Shown: positions 36,520-48,610 of the stretch, one piece after another
Layout: every line of letters starts with the position of its first letter
How positions within the stretch are numbered: the first letter of the stretch is position 1
Assembly: GCA_037974665.1 (NCBI GenBank)
Contig: CM075765.1
Location: 63,413,747-63,477,746 of the forward strand
From: Ehretia macrophylla
Taxonomy: Eukaryota; Streptophyta; Magnoliopsida; Boraginales; Ehretiaceae
Reading direction: 5' to 3'
DNA: 64,000 nt
Made by a program: the position numbers and the translations under genes
The notes under the pieces: generated by a model
Told to the model about the DNA's origin: nothing
The model's input: only the letters and a program-made list of their open reading frames with translations
Databases searched by the model: none

Positions 36520-38029
36520 TTTTTTATTTCCATAATATATGGACTTTCCCATTATATTAGTGGAGAATATTCTCTAGCAACAAATAGTAACAAGGTAAGA
36601 GCAAAAGAAAGTCATCTCCAACCATGAAAATACATAACATATAAAAGATGGCAAGGAATTTCCTTATTTCAAAATAACATCATGATGTTGTATATGTGAG
36701 GCGTAGAGACAAATGCATACCAAACTTGTTACATTGAAACATGTACCACTTTGATCCAGCTAAACATCAAGACACTTTTAAACCAAGTTGGGTAAGAAAC
36801 TTGGCAAACAGAATCCAAGTTTAATTATAGTAGTGCATGCCATAATCAGTTATTACTTTATTTAAGAACTTAAATTGTTAGAGCTAAGGGTGAATTTATT
36901 TTATTTATTTTCTTCAATTTGATTTTATATGTGCTGGTGGAATTCGAGTTTGAATCTTATACATGAATAATTTTAATATTTTTAAATAAGTGTTAGGGAA
37001 ACTTGAACCCATGACCTCTTAAATTGTCAAAGTGAGATTTTATTATTATAGTATTTATTGTCTTTAACATGCCACGAAATAGATTGAGCAAAATAACATG
37101 ATTCAAAAAAATAAAATAATATGATTCACCAGAAGTTATAAGTCCAAGGTGAAGCGTTGTTTCTCGGTATATGCTCCAAATTCGTCAAGAGTCCAATTAA
37201 TATTTCTAATAAAATGATATAAGTTCAACTCATGATCTTTTGATCACAATGACTCGTTACACAACTAATCCAACTGATCGACCCATGGGGGCAGCAGATA
37301 GATACATTTACCAGATTAAAGGAGATCAACAAATAAGGTGTCCAAAAACTTTCCAAAAATAGACAAACACAAGTGATTTGAAGATATGTAGAGTCTAAAT
37401 CATACGAGCCTTTTTCCACCACTTTATTGTGTTCGTCCAAAGAATAAGATAATTGTTATCGTCTTTAAAAAATGGATCTACTCATAATATTATCATATTA
37501 TAAGCGAAACCTAACAATTATAAATTATTAATACATATATAATTTTTTTTAAAATAATATAAATAATTCATAAGTATTAGATACCACTTGTTTCGCCGCT
37601 CTGACAATATCCACCAATTGGTATATCCCAGTTATCTCAAAAGTATGGGGACATCAACCTCGCAAGTTGGTTGGCAGGCATCTAAAGCAAGACATGGCCA
37701 AGCTAGTAAGGGTCACAACATTGCCACTGTTAATGGATTATGAAATGGTAGGATCCCCAGATAAACCTAGAGATTTGCTTTGGCCATCAAGGTTGACTGT
37801 GGAGCAAAACACTTGACCAATAACTGTACTCAAACATGCCCACTCTCCCGTCACCTTCATTGGGCTCACTAGTAGTTGACTCAACTATCAACTTTTAGTG
37901 TGAGCTCGTATTATTCTGAAAAGGATGGCCGGTTATAATTAACTTGCTGTCAATTATAGGTAGTTATCAAATTGGATGGATAATTAATATTATGATGATA
38001 CATTTATATGGACATCAAAGCACGAATAA
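36520..38029. other. Intergenic, no gene recognised
   Basis: AT-rich DNA with no recognisable ORF. Near 37089-37125 'aaaataacatgattc' and 'aaaataatatgattc' flank a short A run and may be another micro-insertion. The rest is featureless to inspection. Confidence 0.5.
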
Positions 38030-38435
38030 ATTTAGTGGGGCAGAGTTAATTTATATAGGCATTTTATCCTTATTGATCTAAACAATGCAGTAAATACGTC
38101 AAAATTAATATTGGGGGACAAAGCTAATTTTTTTATAAATATTTGTCCATATCCATATATCTTATAACTTAAATACCCTGAAATTAATTTAGTGGATAAA
38201 TTTAATTTCATATAGACGTTTTGTCCATATATCCATTATCCATCTTATAACTTAAATACCCTGAATTAATTTAGTGGATAAAGTTAATTTTATATAGACG
38301 TTTTGTCCATATATATTATCCATCTTATATAGACGTTTTGTCCATATCCATTATCCATCTTATAATAAATACCCTGAAATTAATTTAGTGGACAAAGTTA
38401 ATTTTATATAGATATTATGTCCATATCCATCTAAA
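38030..38435 (+). repeat. Degenerate tandem repeat, about 81-bp period
   Basis: About four to five units each contain 'tttagtggacaaagttaatt', 'tatagacgttttgtccatat' and 'cttaaataccctgaaatt'. The clearest junctions are at about 38189, 38270 and 38386. One unit carries an extra internal duplication of about 32 bp around 38325. A single related unit is found at about 45925-45985, left of the pararetrovirus insertion, which marks the edge of the PLT duplication. Confidence 0.75.
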
Positions 38436-38439
38436 TAAT

Positions 38440-39359
38440 AATATATTATATGCGCCAAAATTGCACTAGTTGATATATAATAGGAATTGTCTTCAAGAGC
38501 CTATGCCCCCATGTCACGAAAATACAAGATCGAAAACTTCAATATGTACACTATATTCATAAGTTGATGATCAACTTGCGTTGCCTCATTAATGTTCGTA
38601 AGAAGTGATATTTGAGTATAAAAATTAAAATAAGATATAACAATGCTCGTGATTAAATTTGAGTATACATGTGGCAGCCACATTATAAATGTATAGAGTC
38701 CTAAGTCAATTGCCATGTCAAACCCGTGTTTGCTACGGATTTTAGAAGTATTCGGAAATCCTAGCATTCTTATCCACACGTGGCAACTATTTCTCGATAA
38801 CGAAGAAATTGAAACAAAAACCGGAAGAGGTTCGTTGATTTATTGAAAAGAACAAAGTTGTATATATTATATATCTTTTTCACTCAAGATTTGGTCTAAG
38901 AAAAATGCAGTATAGATTTCATTTTTTCTTCACACTTTTTTCCAGTTTGACTGTGGAATTTTTTTTGGTGATTGAGCACTTCCAAATTGAGTTTTGCGTA
39001 ATGCGTTTTGCTTTTTCCTTTTTGTTACCTAGATGCAGTATATGTTTCGACATGTGAAATGGCTTGATAATTAAATATTCGGGTCTTTGTTTTTCGTAAA
39101 GTGAAGTGTGGTGAGTGTGTGAAGAGAAGGACGTGAGGAAATATCTCATACTTTGTAAATTGTAACATTGCCTGTGGGGTACCACAATTTGTGTGCATGC
39201 AGTGTATCGTTTACTTTGTGGACCTATAAAAACGTAATGTGATTCAATTTATTGAGTAAGCTTCAGAATTGAAGGATTGAAATTACCATCTCTATAGACT
39301 ATAGAGAGAGTGTGGAAGAGAAGAGTGTGGTGTTTGTTTTGCATTAAGTAACGATTTCA
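38440..39359 (+). promoter_or_regulatory. Promoter region of the first PLT gene
   Basis: Blocks of this 0.9 kb are recognisable upstream of the second PLT gene (51673-51790 and 58580-59178), for example 'acatgtggcagccacat' and 'tatgcctgtgcttgt' across the start. A good TATA box, TATAAAAA, lies at 39225-39232, about 130 bp before the ATG. Confidence 0.65.
39225..39232 (+). promoter_or_regulatory. TATA box of the first PLT gene
   Basis: TATAAAAA lies 128 bp upstream of the ATG at 39360. The flanking sequence 'tgtgtgcatgcagtg' before it and 'agaattgaaggat' after it are both present upstream of the second PLT gene. The roughly 40 bp that contain this TATA box are missing there. Confidence 0.65.
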
Positions 39360-41313
39360 ATGGAGAAAGGTGGTGGTGGAGAAGGATCTACAAGTCTTAA
39401 CAAATATGCCTGTGCTTGTGCGGTTGTTGCTTCTATGATATCCATCATATTTGGCTATGGTGAGCTCTCTTTCTCTCTCGCTCTTTGATTTCAAATTATC
39501 TTAATTTGGATATTGCTTAGTATTTTCTTCTATATAATTCCCTTTTTTTCCGACGAGGACTACCATCCGGCTCCCACTTAGTGCTGCATCATCCGACACA
39601 AAAGCAATATTACATCTTTATTTGATATGATTAGCGCATGTATATTGAGAAATATTAATTTCTACAAATTACTGGTTATGCAAAGTGCTCCAATATTAAC
39701 GCTCTTCTGTTGATTGGATATATCAATTGCGTTTATACAACAACAACAACCCATTTCTCATTATCTAGCATACAGAACTCTTGGCATATATATATATATA
39801 TATATGCATGAAACATGACAAGACAATCAAAAAGACGTCATGAAAAAGTTGTCCACTTTGAGGTTTCGTATATGTTAACAGTAGCAACATCTCACTTTTG
39901 TTGTTTGCAGACACGGGTGTTATGAGTGGAGCCATGATTTTCATTAAAGAAGAGTTCGGAATCAAGGACGCTCAAGTCCAAGTCCTTGCTGGAATCTTAA
40001 ATTTGTGCGCTTTAGTAGGCTCCCTTTGTGCCGGAAGAACCTCAGACATCATCGGCCGACGATACACCATCGTCACCGCGTCGATAATTTTCTTGGTTGG
40101 CTCAGTATTAATGGGATATGGTCCGAATTATGCTGTTCTATTAACTGGAAGGTGCATAGCTGGTGTAGGTGTTGGCTTTGCACTCATGATAGCACCAGTT
40201 TATGCTGCTGAAATTTCATCACCAAACCATCGTGGTGTGCTAACATCTCTTCCAGAAATCGGCATTAGTGTAGGCATATTACTTGGCTATGTCTCCAACT
40301 ATTTCTTCGCGAAAATGACGCTAAGACTCGGCTGGAGAATGATGCTTGGCGTTGCTGCAATTCCATCTTTATTCTTAGCAATTGGCATAGTGCAAATGCC
40401 AGAGTCTCCAAGATGGCTAATCTTGCAAGGCCGTCTAGGAGAAGGCAAGAAAATATTGTACAAAGTTTCAAACGATGCTGAAGAAGCTGAATCTCGATTG
40501 ATGGACATCAAAAAGGCTGCTGGGATCGACGATAACTGCAACGACGACATTGTTAAGTTGCCAAGTTCAAGGAAGACACATGGTGAAGGTGTATGGAAAG
40601 AGCTCTTCATCAAGCCAGCCCCTCATGTGCGTTGGATTTTACTTGCAGCCATTGGTATCCATTTCTTCGAGCATGCAACTGGGATTGAAGCTGTGATATT
40701 ATATGGTCCAAGAATCTTCAGAAAAGCTGGAGTTGAATCAAAGAACAAGCTCTTGCTAGCCACAGTTGGGGTTGGGCTAACCAAGCTGACATTTATAATA
40801 GCATCAACCTTCTTCATAGATAAAATTGGAAGGAGAAAGCTATTGTTGACTAGTGTTGGAGGCATGATTGTGGCATTAGCAGGGCTAGGGACATGCCTAA
40901 CAGTGGTGGAGCACACTGATGGGAAGCTTCTGTGGTCATTAGTACTCAGCATCATTGCAGTTTATGCATTTGTGATGTTCTTCAACATAGGGCTTGGACC
41001 TATTACATGGGTTTATAGCTCTGAGATCTTCCCATTAAAGCTAAGGGCACAAGGGCATAGTATTGGTGTGGCTGTGAACAGGGTGATGAATGCTACTGTT
41101 TCTATGAGTTTTCTATCAATTTCTGAAGCTATCACAACTGGTGGAGCCTTCTTCATGTTTGCTGGCATATCTGTGGTGGCTTGGATATTCTTTTACTTCT
41201 TCTTGCCTGAGACTAAGGGAAGATCATTGGAAGAAATGGAATCCATTTTCAGTAGACGCACGTCATCATCCAAGAATGTTGTTAACAAAGAAGTGGAGCT
41301 TGGAAACAAGTAG
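39360..41313 (+). CDS. PLT: Polyol/monosaccharide H+ symporter, copy 1
   Basis: Exon 1 (39360-39459) joins exon 2 (39911-41313) across a GT-AG intron of 451 bp that splits the Asp codon of GYDTGVMSG, giving 500 aa. The ATG context 'ttcaATGGAGA' and the KYACAC start match plant PLTs. It is a twelve-helix MFS sugar transporter with GRTSDIIGRR (about 75-84), PESPRWL (about 197-203), DKIGRRKLL (about 337-345) and PETKGRSLEEME (about 466-477). PLTs are plasma-membrane proton symporters for linear polyols, myo-inositol and some hexoses. The substrate here is not predictable. The related Arabidopsis genes PLT3 and PLT6 lie in the syntenic blocks. The intact frame and conserved motifs suggest a working protein. 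Confidence 0.93.
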
Positions 41314-41819
41314 TGCCTAGCGTCTGCTTTTTTTTTTTCTTTTTTTTCTTTTTCTTAGAAACTATATATGTGTATAATTATAGTTTGAAGTAATAGTATA
41401 TAGACAGGTCTTTTAGCCAAGTTTGATTGCTTGACGTGTGAAGTGACTCAGTCTTGGAAGGTTTCGAAGTCTCCTAGCTAAGTTATGAGATTTTGTCTTT
41501 CAGAATCCACCTTATCTTTAGTGGTATCAAGGCCATTTGTTTGAGCCAGTCTACCAGTAGCTATCTCTAAATAAGTGTAATTTTATTGTTATTGTGGGCT
41601 AAAGTCAACCAAAAAAATTTAATGTACATGTAATTTTTGAATAATTTATAAATATTATGTATTTTAGTAAAAAAGTTAATCAACTCCAATAAAATAAAAT
41701 AAAATTGTAGAGTTAAAAAATTATGTATTACAACTCTTACTGATAAACGTTTCTTGATTCGATCTTGCATATTATTTTTAGTTTAGCCCCTCAACTCATC
41801 TGACTATAATACCATTCTA
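41314..41819. other. PLT copy 1 3' flank
   Basis: T-rich tracts follow the stop codon and the 3' UTR is presumably here. A phrase near 41410 ('agccaagtttgattgc') has a counterpart downstream of the second PLT gene near 61325 ('aggcaagattgattgc'). No further gene was seen. Confidence 0.5.
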
Positions 41820-42225
41820 AGACCATCTCCAACTCATTCCCTAAAGCAAGGAGAGATTTTGGAGTAAAAAGAAATAGGGAATCCTTAAAATAGGGAAACT
41901 GTTAGAGTGAAACTGAAATATGGATTCTTTGAAATAAGATGTAGGGAAGCTTCTTTGAGTGAAACTGAAATAGAGATTCCCTAGATGTAGAGAAATAGTT
42001 TAAATTCTCTACATGTAGGGAAAAAAAAATAGGAAAGCTGTTGGAGTTGGCCTAACTAAAAAAGAGATTGATTAAATTTAGGAAATCTAAAATAGGGATA
42101 CTCTGAAATAAGGGATTGATTAAATGTAGGGAAACTATTAAAGTGAAACTGAAATACGAAATTTCTAGATGCAGAAAAATGGTCCAAATTTTTTAAAAAT
42201 AGAATTGTTGTTGGAGTTAGCTATA
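41820..42225. mobile_element. MITE-like TIR element with internal repeats
   Basis: The left end reads 'ctaagaccatctccaac' and the right end is the complement of 'tagctaactccaac'. Such '(C)CATCTCCAAC' termini are common in plant PIF/Harbinger- or hAT-type MITEs. The interior repeats 'agtgaaactgaaat' three times with variants of 'atgtagggaaa'. No clear target duplication was found. Confidence 0.5.
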
Positions 42226-42349
42226 TATTGCTGCTGTTTTTTTCATTCCTGAATAGGCATGTTTACAAATGCTGCGAATCAGCCAAGCATCATCCACCTA
42301 GTTTTACTTGCAAACAGCTTGAAACCTAGTCAAAAATAGCAGTCATGTT

Positions 42350-42546
42350 CCATTCATTACAAAGCAACCAATTTTCTAAATTGTTCTTGAACCTGCCCAA
42401 GACACCCACCAGGCATTTCAAATGTGAAGACGACTCCACTAGCTAGTGGTATAAGCATGATATGTTCTTTTCGAATTTCTTCCACATGTTCAACATTTTT
42501 GTTGCATGCATCGCTGCAAACCAATGATCGAATTTCTTCAGCAAAT
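42350..42546 (-). other. Unrecognised open frame, possibly an exon remnant
   Basis: On the minus strand an open stretch of about 62 codons runs from a stop near 42546 to a stop near 42352, ending EMPGGCLGQVQEQFRKLVAL. It contains an internal imperfect repeat (EEIRSLV and EEIRKEH) and no early Met. I do not recognise the family. A random AT-rich sequence can give a frame of this length, so a decayed C-terminal exon is only a possibility. Confidence 0.2.
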
Positions 42547-42599
42547 TAGAGTGCCGGTTGAACCTGTCCAGTTAGTACTAGCTATTTTTAGCTTTTTCC

Positions 42600-43010
42600 A
42601 TCGATAGCATTGTAGTGGGCCACAACACCTACCTCCCCAGTTGGGCCTTAGGATCCGAGAGGGCAGGGAAGCCCATTGGGCGCTAGATAGGGTCGTGGGC
42701 CCGTGATTCATTAAGCCTCCTAGCAACGGCTCATAGCAAGGAGCACGTTGCCCTGAACAGCATCGGCCAGAAAAGGAAAGAATCAAGATATATATACTCC
42801 TTTAATGCCGACGCAAGATTGGCGGAGGATGATTTGCATCCTCGGATGGATGGGGATCCCGCGATTGTAGAAAGAGAAGGAAAAGACTTATAAAAAGGGG
42901 GAGAAGGCAACCTCAAGAACACACACATATATACCATAAACACTTCACCACTTAGTCATCGGTTTTTAACTGCTACCCACTTACTAGAACCCTAACAACA
43001 AAAAGAATTG
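42600..43010 (+). mobile_element. Possible LTR fragment
   Basis: This segment is distinctly more GC-rich than its surroundings and contains a promoter-like TATAAAAAGGGGG at 42889-42900, followed about 100 bp later by 'actagaaccctaac'. This composition resembles LTRs of Ty3-type retrotransposons. No paired LTR, primer-binding site or target duplication was found. Confidence 0.3.
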
Positions 43011-43159
43011 GGGCTTGCTCTAATTTTAATTGTGGATTCCGAGAGTTCACAAGTATAATGCCTGAAAAATAAGTAAGTGGATGTCTTGTCGAAAAGTGTT
43101 TGGTAATTATCATCAGGTCCAAGAACTCCTGTATAATTATAAGGATTAACCATATTCAA

Positions 43160-43352
43160 TATGATTTCGCGGGTTTGGATTCATCATTACTGTAATGGGT
43201 CAGGCTTACAAGCTGCTTCAGCGACGTTGTTGTTTGGATCAGTTATCTATAATGTTTGGATCGAAAGAAACAACCGTATCTATTGTAGATGCATTATTTC
43301 CAAGGACCAATTGCAAGCTAAGACTTTCTTCATTATTAGACAAAGAATTTGA
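43160..43352 (+). pseudogene. LINE fragment (region after zf-RVT)
   Basis: A 63-codon frame contains VIYNVWIERNNRIY followed by a Lys/Gln-rich helix ending FIIRQRI. This is the segment found in plant LINEs between the RT-associated zinc-binding domain and RNase H. The domains on either side are absent. It is a short decayed fragment. Confidence 0.5.
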
Positions 43353-43359
43353 CTCTAAA

Positions 43360-43757
43360 TTTAAGAATTGCGTTTTAAATCAACAGATTTGTAAAAATTA
43401 GAATCTAGAGCATATGATTATTTAGACTAGATTAGTTTGCTTGGTTGAAAACAAGAGGACGCTAGTGAAATTAATCTGATAAGTCCGAAGAAGAAAAACG
43501 ATTAAAACGCAAACTATAGATTCGAAACGGAAAAAGGTCGGAGGAAAAGAAAAAGAAAATTGAGAGTCAAAGGAAAAATGATGAAAAGAAAAAAAAAAGG
43601 ATAGAGAAAGGAATGGGAGATAGAAAACGATATGTTTCACACGAGCACGAGAACAAGAAGGCAATGGCCGAAGATTTGCACAAGGCACACAAGATGTAAT
43701 GGAGAAGTCACTCATAAAGTGATTGAATAGTTGGACAGAATAAGCTTTGCCAAATAG

Positions 43758-43788
<31 letters not shown>

Positions 43789-44142
43789 CATAATTTAACG
43801 CTTATATATAAATAATTAATTTTAAAAAAAATTAATTAATGTTTAAAACTAAAAGTAGTCCTATATTAAAAAAAAAAAAAATTGAAAGTCAAGGGACTAC
43901 AACACCCACTATTGTACACCTACATCCACCCCAGATGCATTTGATACTTCACTTGAATCTCGAGTAATCTATTTATGTCTGAAAGGGAATTCTTGTGAAC
44001 AAAAATTCTCCCGATAACATATGTTTTATTAGTGGAAGTATTCGATACTATTTGGATTTTTCACGTAAATATTAGTTCTCAAGTTAAATACATTCTTATG
44101 TACATGCATCTTGTGCCATATGTATGTCTCAATCTGTATATA
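43360..44142. other. Intergenic, with TA microsatellite
   Basis: A (TA)n tract lies at about 43763-43790. The phrase 'gttggacagaataagctttg' near 43731 recurs with changes near 44813, so the segment between may be bounded by direct repeats. The 97-codon minus-strand frame at 43422-43715 is Phe/Ser-rich and low-complexity, with no recognisable domain. Confidence 0.45.
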
Positions 44143-44786
44143 CAGTAGAACCGCTTTAAATTAATACTCGATAAATTAATAATCTCTTTTAATTAATAAA
44201 AATGTCCGGTCCCGACTTGGAACCAGTGTAAAAAGTTGATAAATTCGATAAAATTATAAGATAATACATTTAAAAAAAATTTATTTGTATTTTATTGATT
44301 CAAATATTTCATAAATTAATAATTAGCTAAAAAGTACATAATAAATTGACTATGAGATTTTCTTAAAATATGAATCACGAGTAGCTTGTCTTTTGTTGAA
44401 CTTCAAATCTAGTTAAATCTCATATTTAATTATTTAAAGAGAAAAAATTGAGATAATCCTACAAGGATTATGATACAAAATTAGAGAAATTAGTTATCAT
44501 CCTAATCCTACAAGTATTTTGATACGAGATTAGAAATTTTTTTTCTAATCTTACTAAATTAAATTTTATCTTCTATTCTCATTACTTATCTTTTTAAATT
44601 GAACAAAAAAAATACAAGTTACTTTTAAAAAAAAGATATCATAATCATAATATGTTTACTATAAAGACAAAAAAATAAAAAATATCTCTATTAATTAATA
44701 GTTATTAATTTATCAATAAATTAATATCTCGCTAAATTAATAAAATTTGATGATCCCAACGCCATTAATTTAAAGAGGTTCCACTG
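44143..44786. mobile_element. Pogo/Emigrant-like TIR element
   Basis: The left terminus is CAGTAGAACCGCTTTAAATT. The right is the complement of CAGTGGAACCTCTTTAAATT. TA dinucleotides flank both sides (44141-44142 and 44787-44788). These ends match the Emigrant/Lemi1 group of pogo-like Tc1/mariner elements, which duplicate TA on insertion. The 644 bp have no transposase frame, so it is non-autonomous. Confidence 0.8.
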
Positions 44787-44935
44787 TATACAAATAGTTC
44801 TGATCTAGTAGTTGGACAAAATAAGCCTTGCCAACTAGTTTCAAATACAAACAGATGGCTTCGGCACTTTCTATAGTATCTAACTTTAGCAGCAATATAC
44901 AATGCCAAAAATCTGAAATTGTGCTAATATGCAAT

Positions 44936-45135
44936 TAGCGGTAAGGACGGATCCAAATTTTTTTTTCGTGAAGTTTAAAATACATTAATTTTCAATTATG
45001 TGAGTAAATATTTTTTTTTCCTCAATGGGGACTAATTAATATTTTTAATTAAAAATATATAAATTTTTAATTTTTTAAAAAAAATACATCAATTTTTTAA
45101 ACATTTTCTTAGGCCAGATCCGCCACTATTCGCGG
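44936..45135. mobile_element. Small TIR element, ends approximate
   Basis: 'tagcggtaaggacggatcc' at about 44937 pairs imperfectly with the complement of 'ggatctggcctaag' plus 'agtggcggatc' at about 45110-45132. The interior is AT-rich. The phrase 'agtggcgga' also appears at 51884, next to the LTR retrotransposon, so it is a recurrent repeat terminus here. Confidence 0.4.
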
Positions 45136-45977
45136 TATCTTGCACTAATAGGCCTCTCACTCTTCTGTATTACTGTTCTTAGTGCCAAATAGCCACGGAA
45201 GCATATCGAACTAGAAAAATCCTGCGAATATTTTATTTTATCGAGCATCAGACTTGTTCGTCCATTACCCCCTTCTTATATTATATGTAAATAATCACAA
45301 AAAAAAAGTTATTGTATATCTAGAAAAATCAAAACCAAGAATTGGCATCTCGGGTGCCAACGAATGCCTTTATAGTTGAGCGGTTTGCAAAGAAAAACAA
45401 GATAAATCCCATGTCATGGACGGTTTAAGGTATGATATATCAAGTGCAACGGGTGACTCAAAAATGATTATGACCTCTGAGATCCTTATGGTGTTCATGG
45501 AAACCCAGCAGCAAAAACATTAGTCGATATCTTCTAGCACAAGGCATCTGTGGGCATATGGGCTCTGCTTAGCTAATGACATAGGGTCTTGAAACTAACC
45601 GTCGAGTAAATCTATCCATCGTATAACTTTTCAGTGGCCCTGAAAAGATACGAACTGACAACCTTTGAAAAGTACATTTAAAACCTGAACAATTGAACTA
45701 CCCCTAACATCAGAATCGGCACAACATTAGAGTTAATTCATATGGAATACCACAAAAGTACTTTAAGCAACTACTTACATCAGAAATTGCATGTAGCTAG
45801 CCATATTATGCTTGCATTTAGCAATCGCAAGAGTGTATGTGTTAATAAAGTGAGAGCACTGCTTATATGTCTAAGTAAACCAAATCCCATACCGATGTTA
45901 GCCAAAAGGCAAAAGATTTGTCTGTATGCATCTAAATAACAAAAATACCACGAAATTAATCTATTAGGACAAAATAT
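45136..45977. other. Intergenic, no gene recognised
   Basis: No coding or structural feature was found, except that the last 60 bases ('aaataccacgaaattaat' and 'ggacaaaat') resemble one unit of the tandem repeat at 38030-38435. This marks the left edge of the second PLT duplication copy. Confidence 0.5.
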
Positions 45978-46007
45978 CTACAATATATATATATATATAT
46001 ATATATA

Positions 46008-46146
46008 CCCACGGAAGATAAGATAATCATAGACATAACAGAAACAGGGATAAACATGGATAATAGACAGGTAAATAAAAGAAAGACAATTAAGATGAAG
46101 ATAAAAGGAGACAAAGTCTCTTAATTGTTATTAGATGAACTGGAAG
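46008..46146 (-). repeat. Terminal direct repeat of the pararetrovirus (3' copy)
   Basis: This 139-bp segment matches 51516-51653 with few differences, for example over 'ggaagataagataatc' and 'gatgaactggaag'. It is the 3' terminal redundancy of the minus-strand element. Confidence 0.85.
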
Positions 46147-46317
46147 GTAACTGTGCTACACTGGGTTTGTACAGGAGTACAACAAAAGAGTGATACCGAA
46201 TTAAAGAAAAATTGAAGAAAGAAAATTCAGATCCTGAATAGGATCTTACAAAATCTTAATCTTCTAAAGGGGAAGGAAAGAGAATTCGGATCCTATGTTC
46301 TGAGACAAACTCTGCCT

Positions 46318-46332
46318 TAATATAGGATAACG
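46318..46332 (-). promoter_or_regulatory. TATA-like site, possible pararetroviral promoter
   Basis: The minus strand reads CCTATATTAAGGC about 170 bp before the 3' terminal repeat, downstream of the last open frame. This is where the pregenomic RNA promoter of a caulimovirid lies. It is inferred from position and sequence only. Confidence 0.35.
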
Positions 46333-47299
46333 AATATGTGATTACAAAAGTGAAATGAAGAAAAGAAAAGTTAAAAGTAAATTTTCCTAAAGTGAACAGT
46401 AAAAAGTGATTTTACTATTCATGAATAGTGTCTGGATAGTGTTGGCTTTAACTGTGGCCGATTCTTGTTTTGTTTTGACGTGATGATCTTGTCTGGCTTT
46501 AATTGTGGCTGAAAGATCTTTTGTCGTGACATGATGATAATGCTTTTGACTGGATTATTTTCACTGTGACCGAAAATAATTTCATCGTCTTGTGATGATG
46601 ATGTCTGATGAAGGAATCTTGACTGGATTCGTCATCTTCTTCATCTCTAAGTCTGGAACTGGTTCTATGCTGAAGACGTTGGAAAACTTCTTCATGTTTG
46701 GATCATATTGACTTATGGTAGAATACATACAAGTACTCTGAGTGGTGTAAATTTTCCACAAATACAAAGAAAATAAATAAACTAGTCTATTTTCCCTATA
46801 ATCTAATCTGCATCGTACTTAGTCTTACTATCTTCGAAGCCTTCCTATCTTCGGAGTCTAACTATCTCTCATTTAACCGCCACATGGGTAACAACGGAGT
46901 TTTACGCCTTCTACTCCTCAATCCCGTGACCTTACAAGATTGTTGAGATAGGTCGACTAAAGGTAAGTTGGCTAAAAGTAAGTTGACTAAGCAAAATACA
47001 AAATAAAATACAGGCTAGAAGATAAACAGGTTTCTAAATCTTCTTTGGATTTTTGGGAAAGCCACACCCATCAACGGACTTGAGATGTCTTTACCAGTTG
47101 CCGTTTGACCTGGACTAGCTGAAGTTTTATGAAATTCTTCAGTAACCATGTGACTTCAGAGAGGGGAAGTCTAACCGTTGCATCCTAGTTTTTGAAGGGA
47201 ACTTAGAAGAACAAAACCCTATCTGTCCAATGTTTTTGGTATTAGGAAACTCATCTGTATTGTGTTTTTGGAAGAGAACACAACTAAACTCCATTGTCT

Positions 47300-48610
47300 G
47301 ATTTACAATGGTGTAAAGATGCCATAACAATCATCTTCATTGTTATTGGCGGAATTTGTAGAAATGGATGCTTGATCTGGGGCAATTTCGTTGAGTTGCA
47401 GCATGATGGCCTGAAATTCTTCATAACTGGTGGCCGCTGCTAGCTGAGTATGGAGGAAATTCTTAAAGGAGAGGAACTCTTGTTGTTCTGGTTGAATTTC
47501 CTTCTGTTTCTGATTGGTTTCTAGCCATGCTTAGACCTTTGGAGTTGAACAAGAACTGTTGTTCATCTTTTTCCACCACATGACACAATGATTTCTTTCG
47601 AAAGCCGGTATGACTTGCTGGTTTCCGAAAGATGTATGTTTAAATGCGAATTCTGATCTGAAAATCCATGTTACAAAGAAAACTCTGTAGAACACAAAAA
47701 ATAGGGGAAGGTAGGCTAAATGTTCTGGTACCTTCCAATTTTCTGTGAAATACTTGTAACCTTCGTAAACTGGTTCTAGTAATATTTATGTTATAGGACC
47801 ATATGATGCCTACCATTGGATAAACCAATTTGGGACCTCTAAGGGGAATGATTTCTTGAAAAGGAAAAACCATGACATATCATATTTATCATTCTGGCGA
47901 TAGAAGCATCTGAACCATGCCTGAATGTAATCATAATAGTTATAGTCTCTGAGGGCTATATTAATTGGGAGTTGTTTGGTTTTCTGTGGGGGTTGTGCCC
48001 ATTGATCAAGGGTGAGCACATTCTGTAGTTTAGCCTTGACATGGCTATATTGGCCTGGTTGTTTGTCACTGTCATTTGGGACAAACTCTATTGATTCTGT
48101 TGCTATGAGAACGGCCTCATAGTAACTCTTTGTTTTGAATGTGTTATCTGGGATGTAGTTTGAGTGGGGATGAAGAAATGCCTTAGCAAACTCATCTGGG
48201 GTGATGTTTGGGTTCTGTCTGAAATGTGTTGGTTCTGTTACAAGAATCTGGTCAAAGACGTTCTTGTAAATGTATGAATGAGATGGTAACTGTTTAGGTT
48301 CTGAGGTTACTGGTTTTGGTTTAACAACAAGGGGCTGAAACTTGTTACTGACTGTTATCTGTGAAGATGATGTAACTGTAACACCTGCATGAACACCGGT
48401 TAATTATTTCTGAGAGGTCAAAGTCTCCAAAACTGTGAGGTTTCTACCTAGGGGTGACTGGGTAGATATCTGTGTATGGGTTATCTGTTTGTTTTCAACC
48501 TTGACTGGGGTTGATAACTGAGCTGGAGTGGTTACTGGTGTGCTGGCTTTCTGGGCATAAGAACTGAGATCGAATGCCTTTGCTTTGCCTTTGTCTTTCT
48601 TGAGTGCCAT
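47300..48610 (-). pseudogene. Downstream pararetroviral frame, function unknown
   Basis: A frame starts at 48610 (MALKKDKGKAKAF). It is preferred over the upstream Met at 48643 because the Lys-rich start looks native. It stops at 48404, but related open stretches continue in shifting frames to about 47640 (48019-47810 and 47873-47640, rich in Trp and Tyr). I do not recognise a domain. Its position after the RT would fit a second ORF of a bicistronic pararetrovirus. Confidence 0.45.

Noticed and set aside
39898-39910. In-frame Met (MLFAD) just before exon 2 of PLT copy 1
   Set aside because: These codons come from the end of the intron (TTTGCAG acceptor). The proper N-terminus is encoded by exon 1 at 39360.
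43422-43715. 97-codon Phe/Ser-rich minus-strand frame
   Set aside because: Low-complexity purine-rich DNA read on the other strand gives this composition. No family resemblance.
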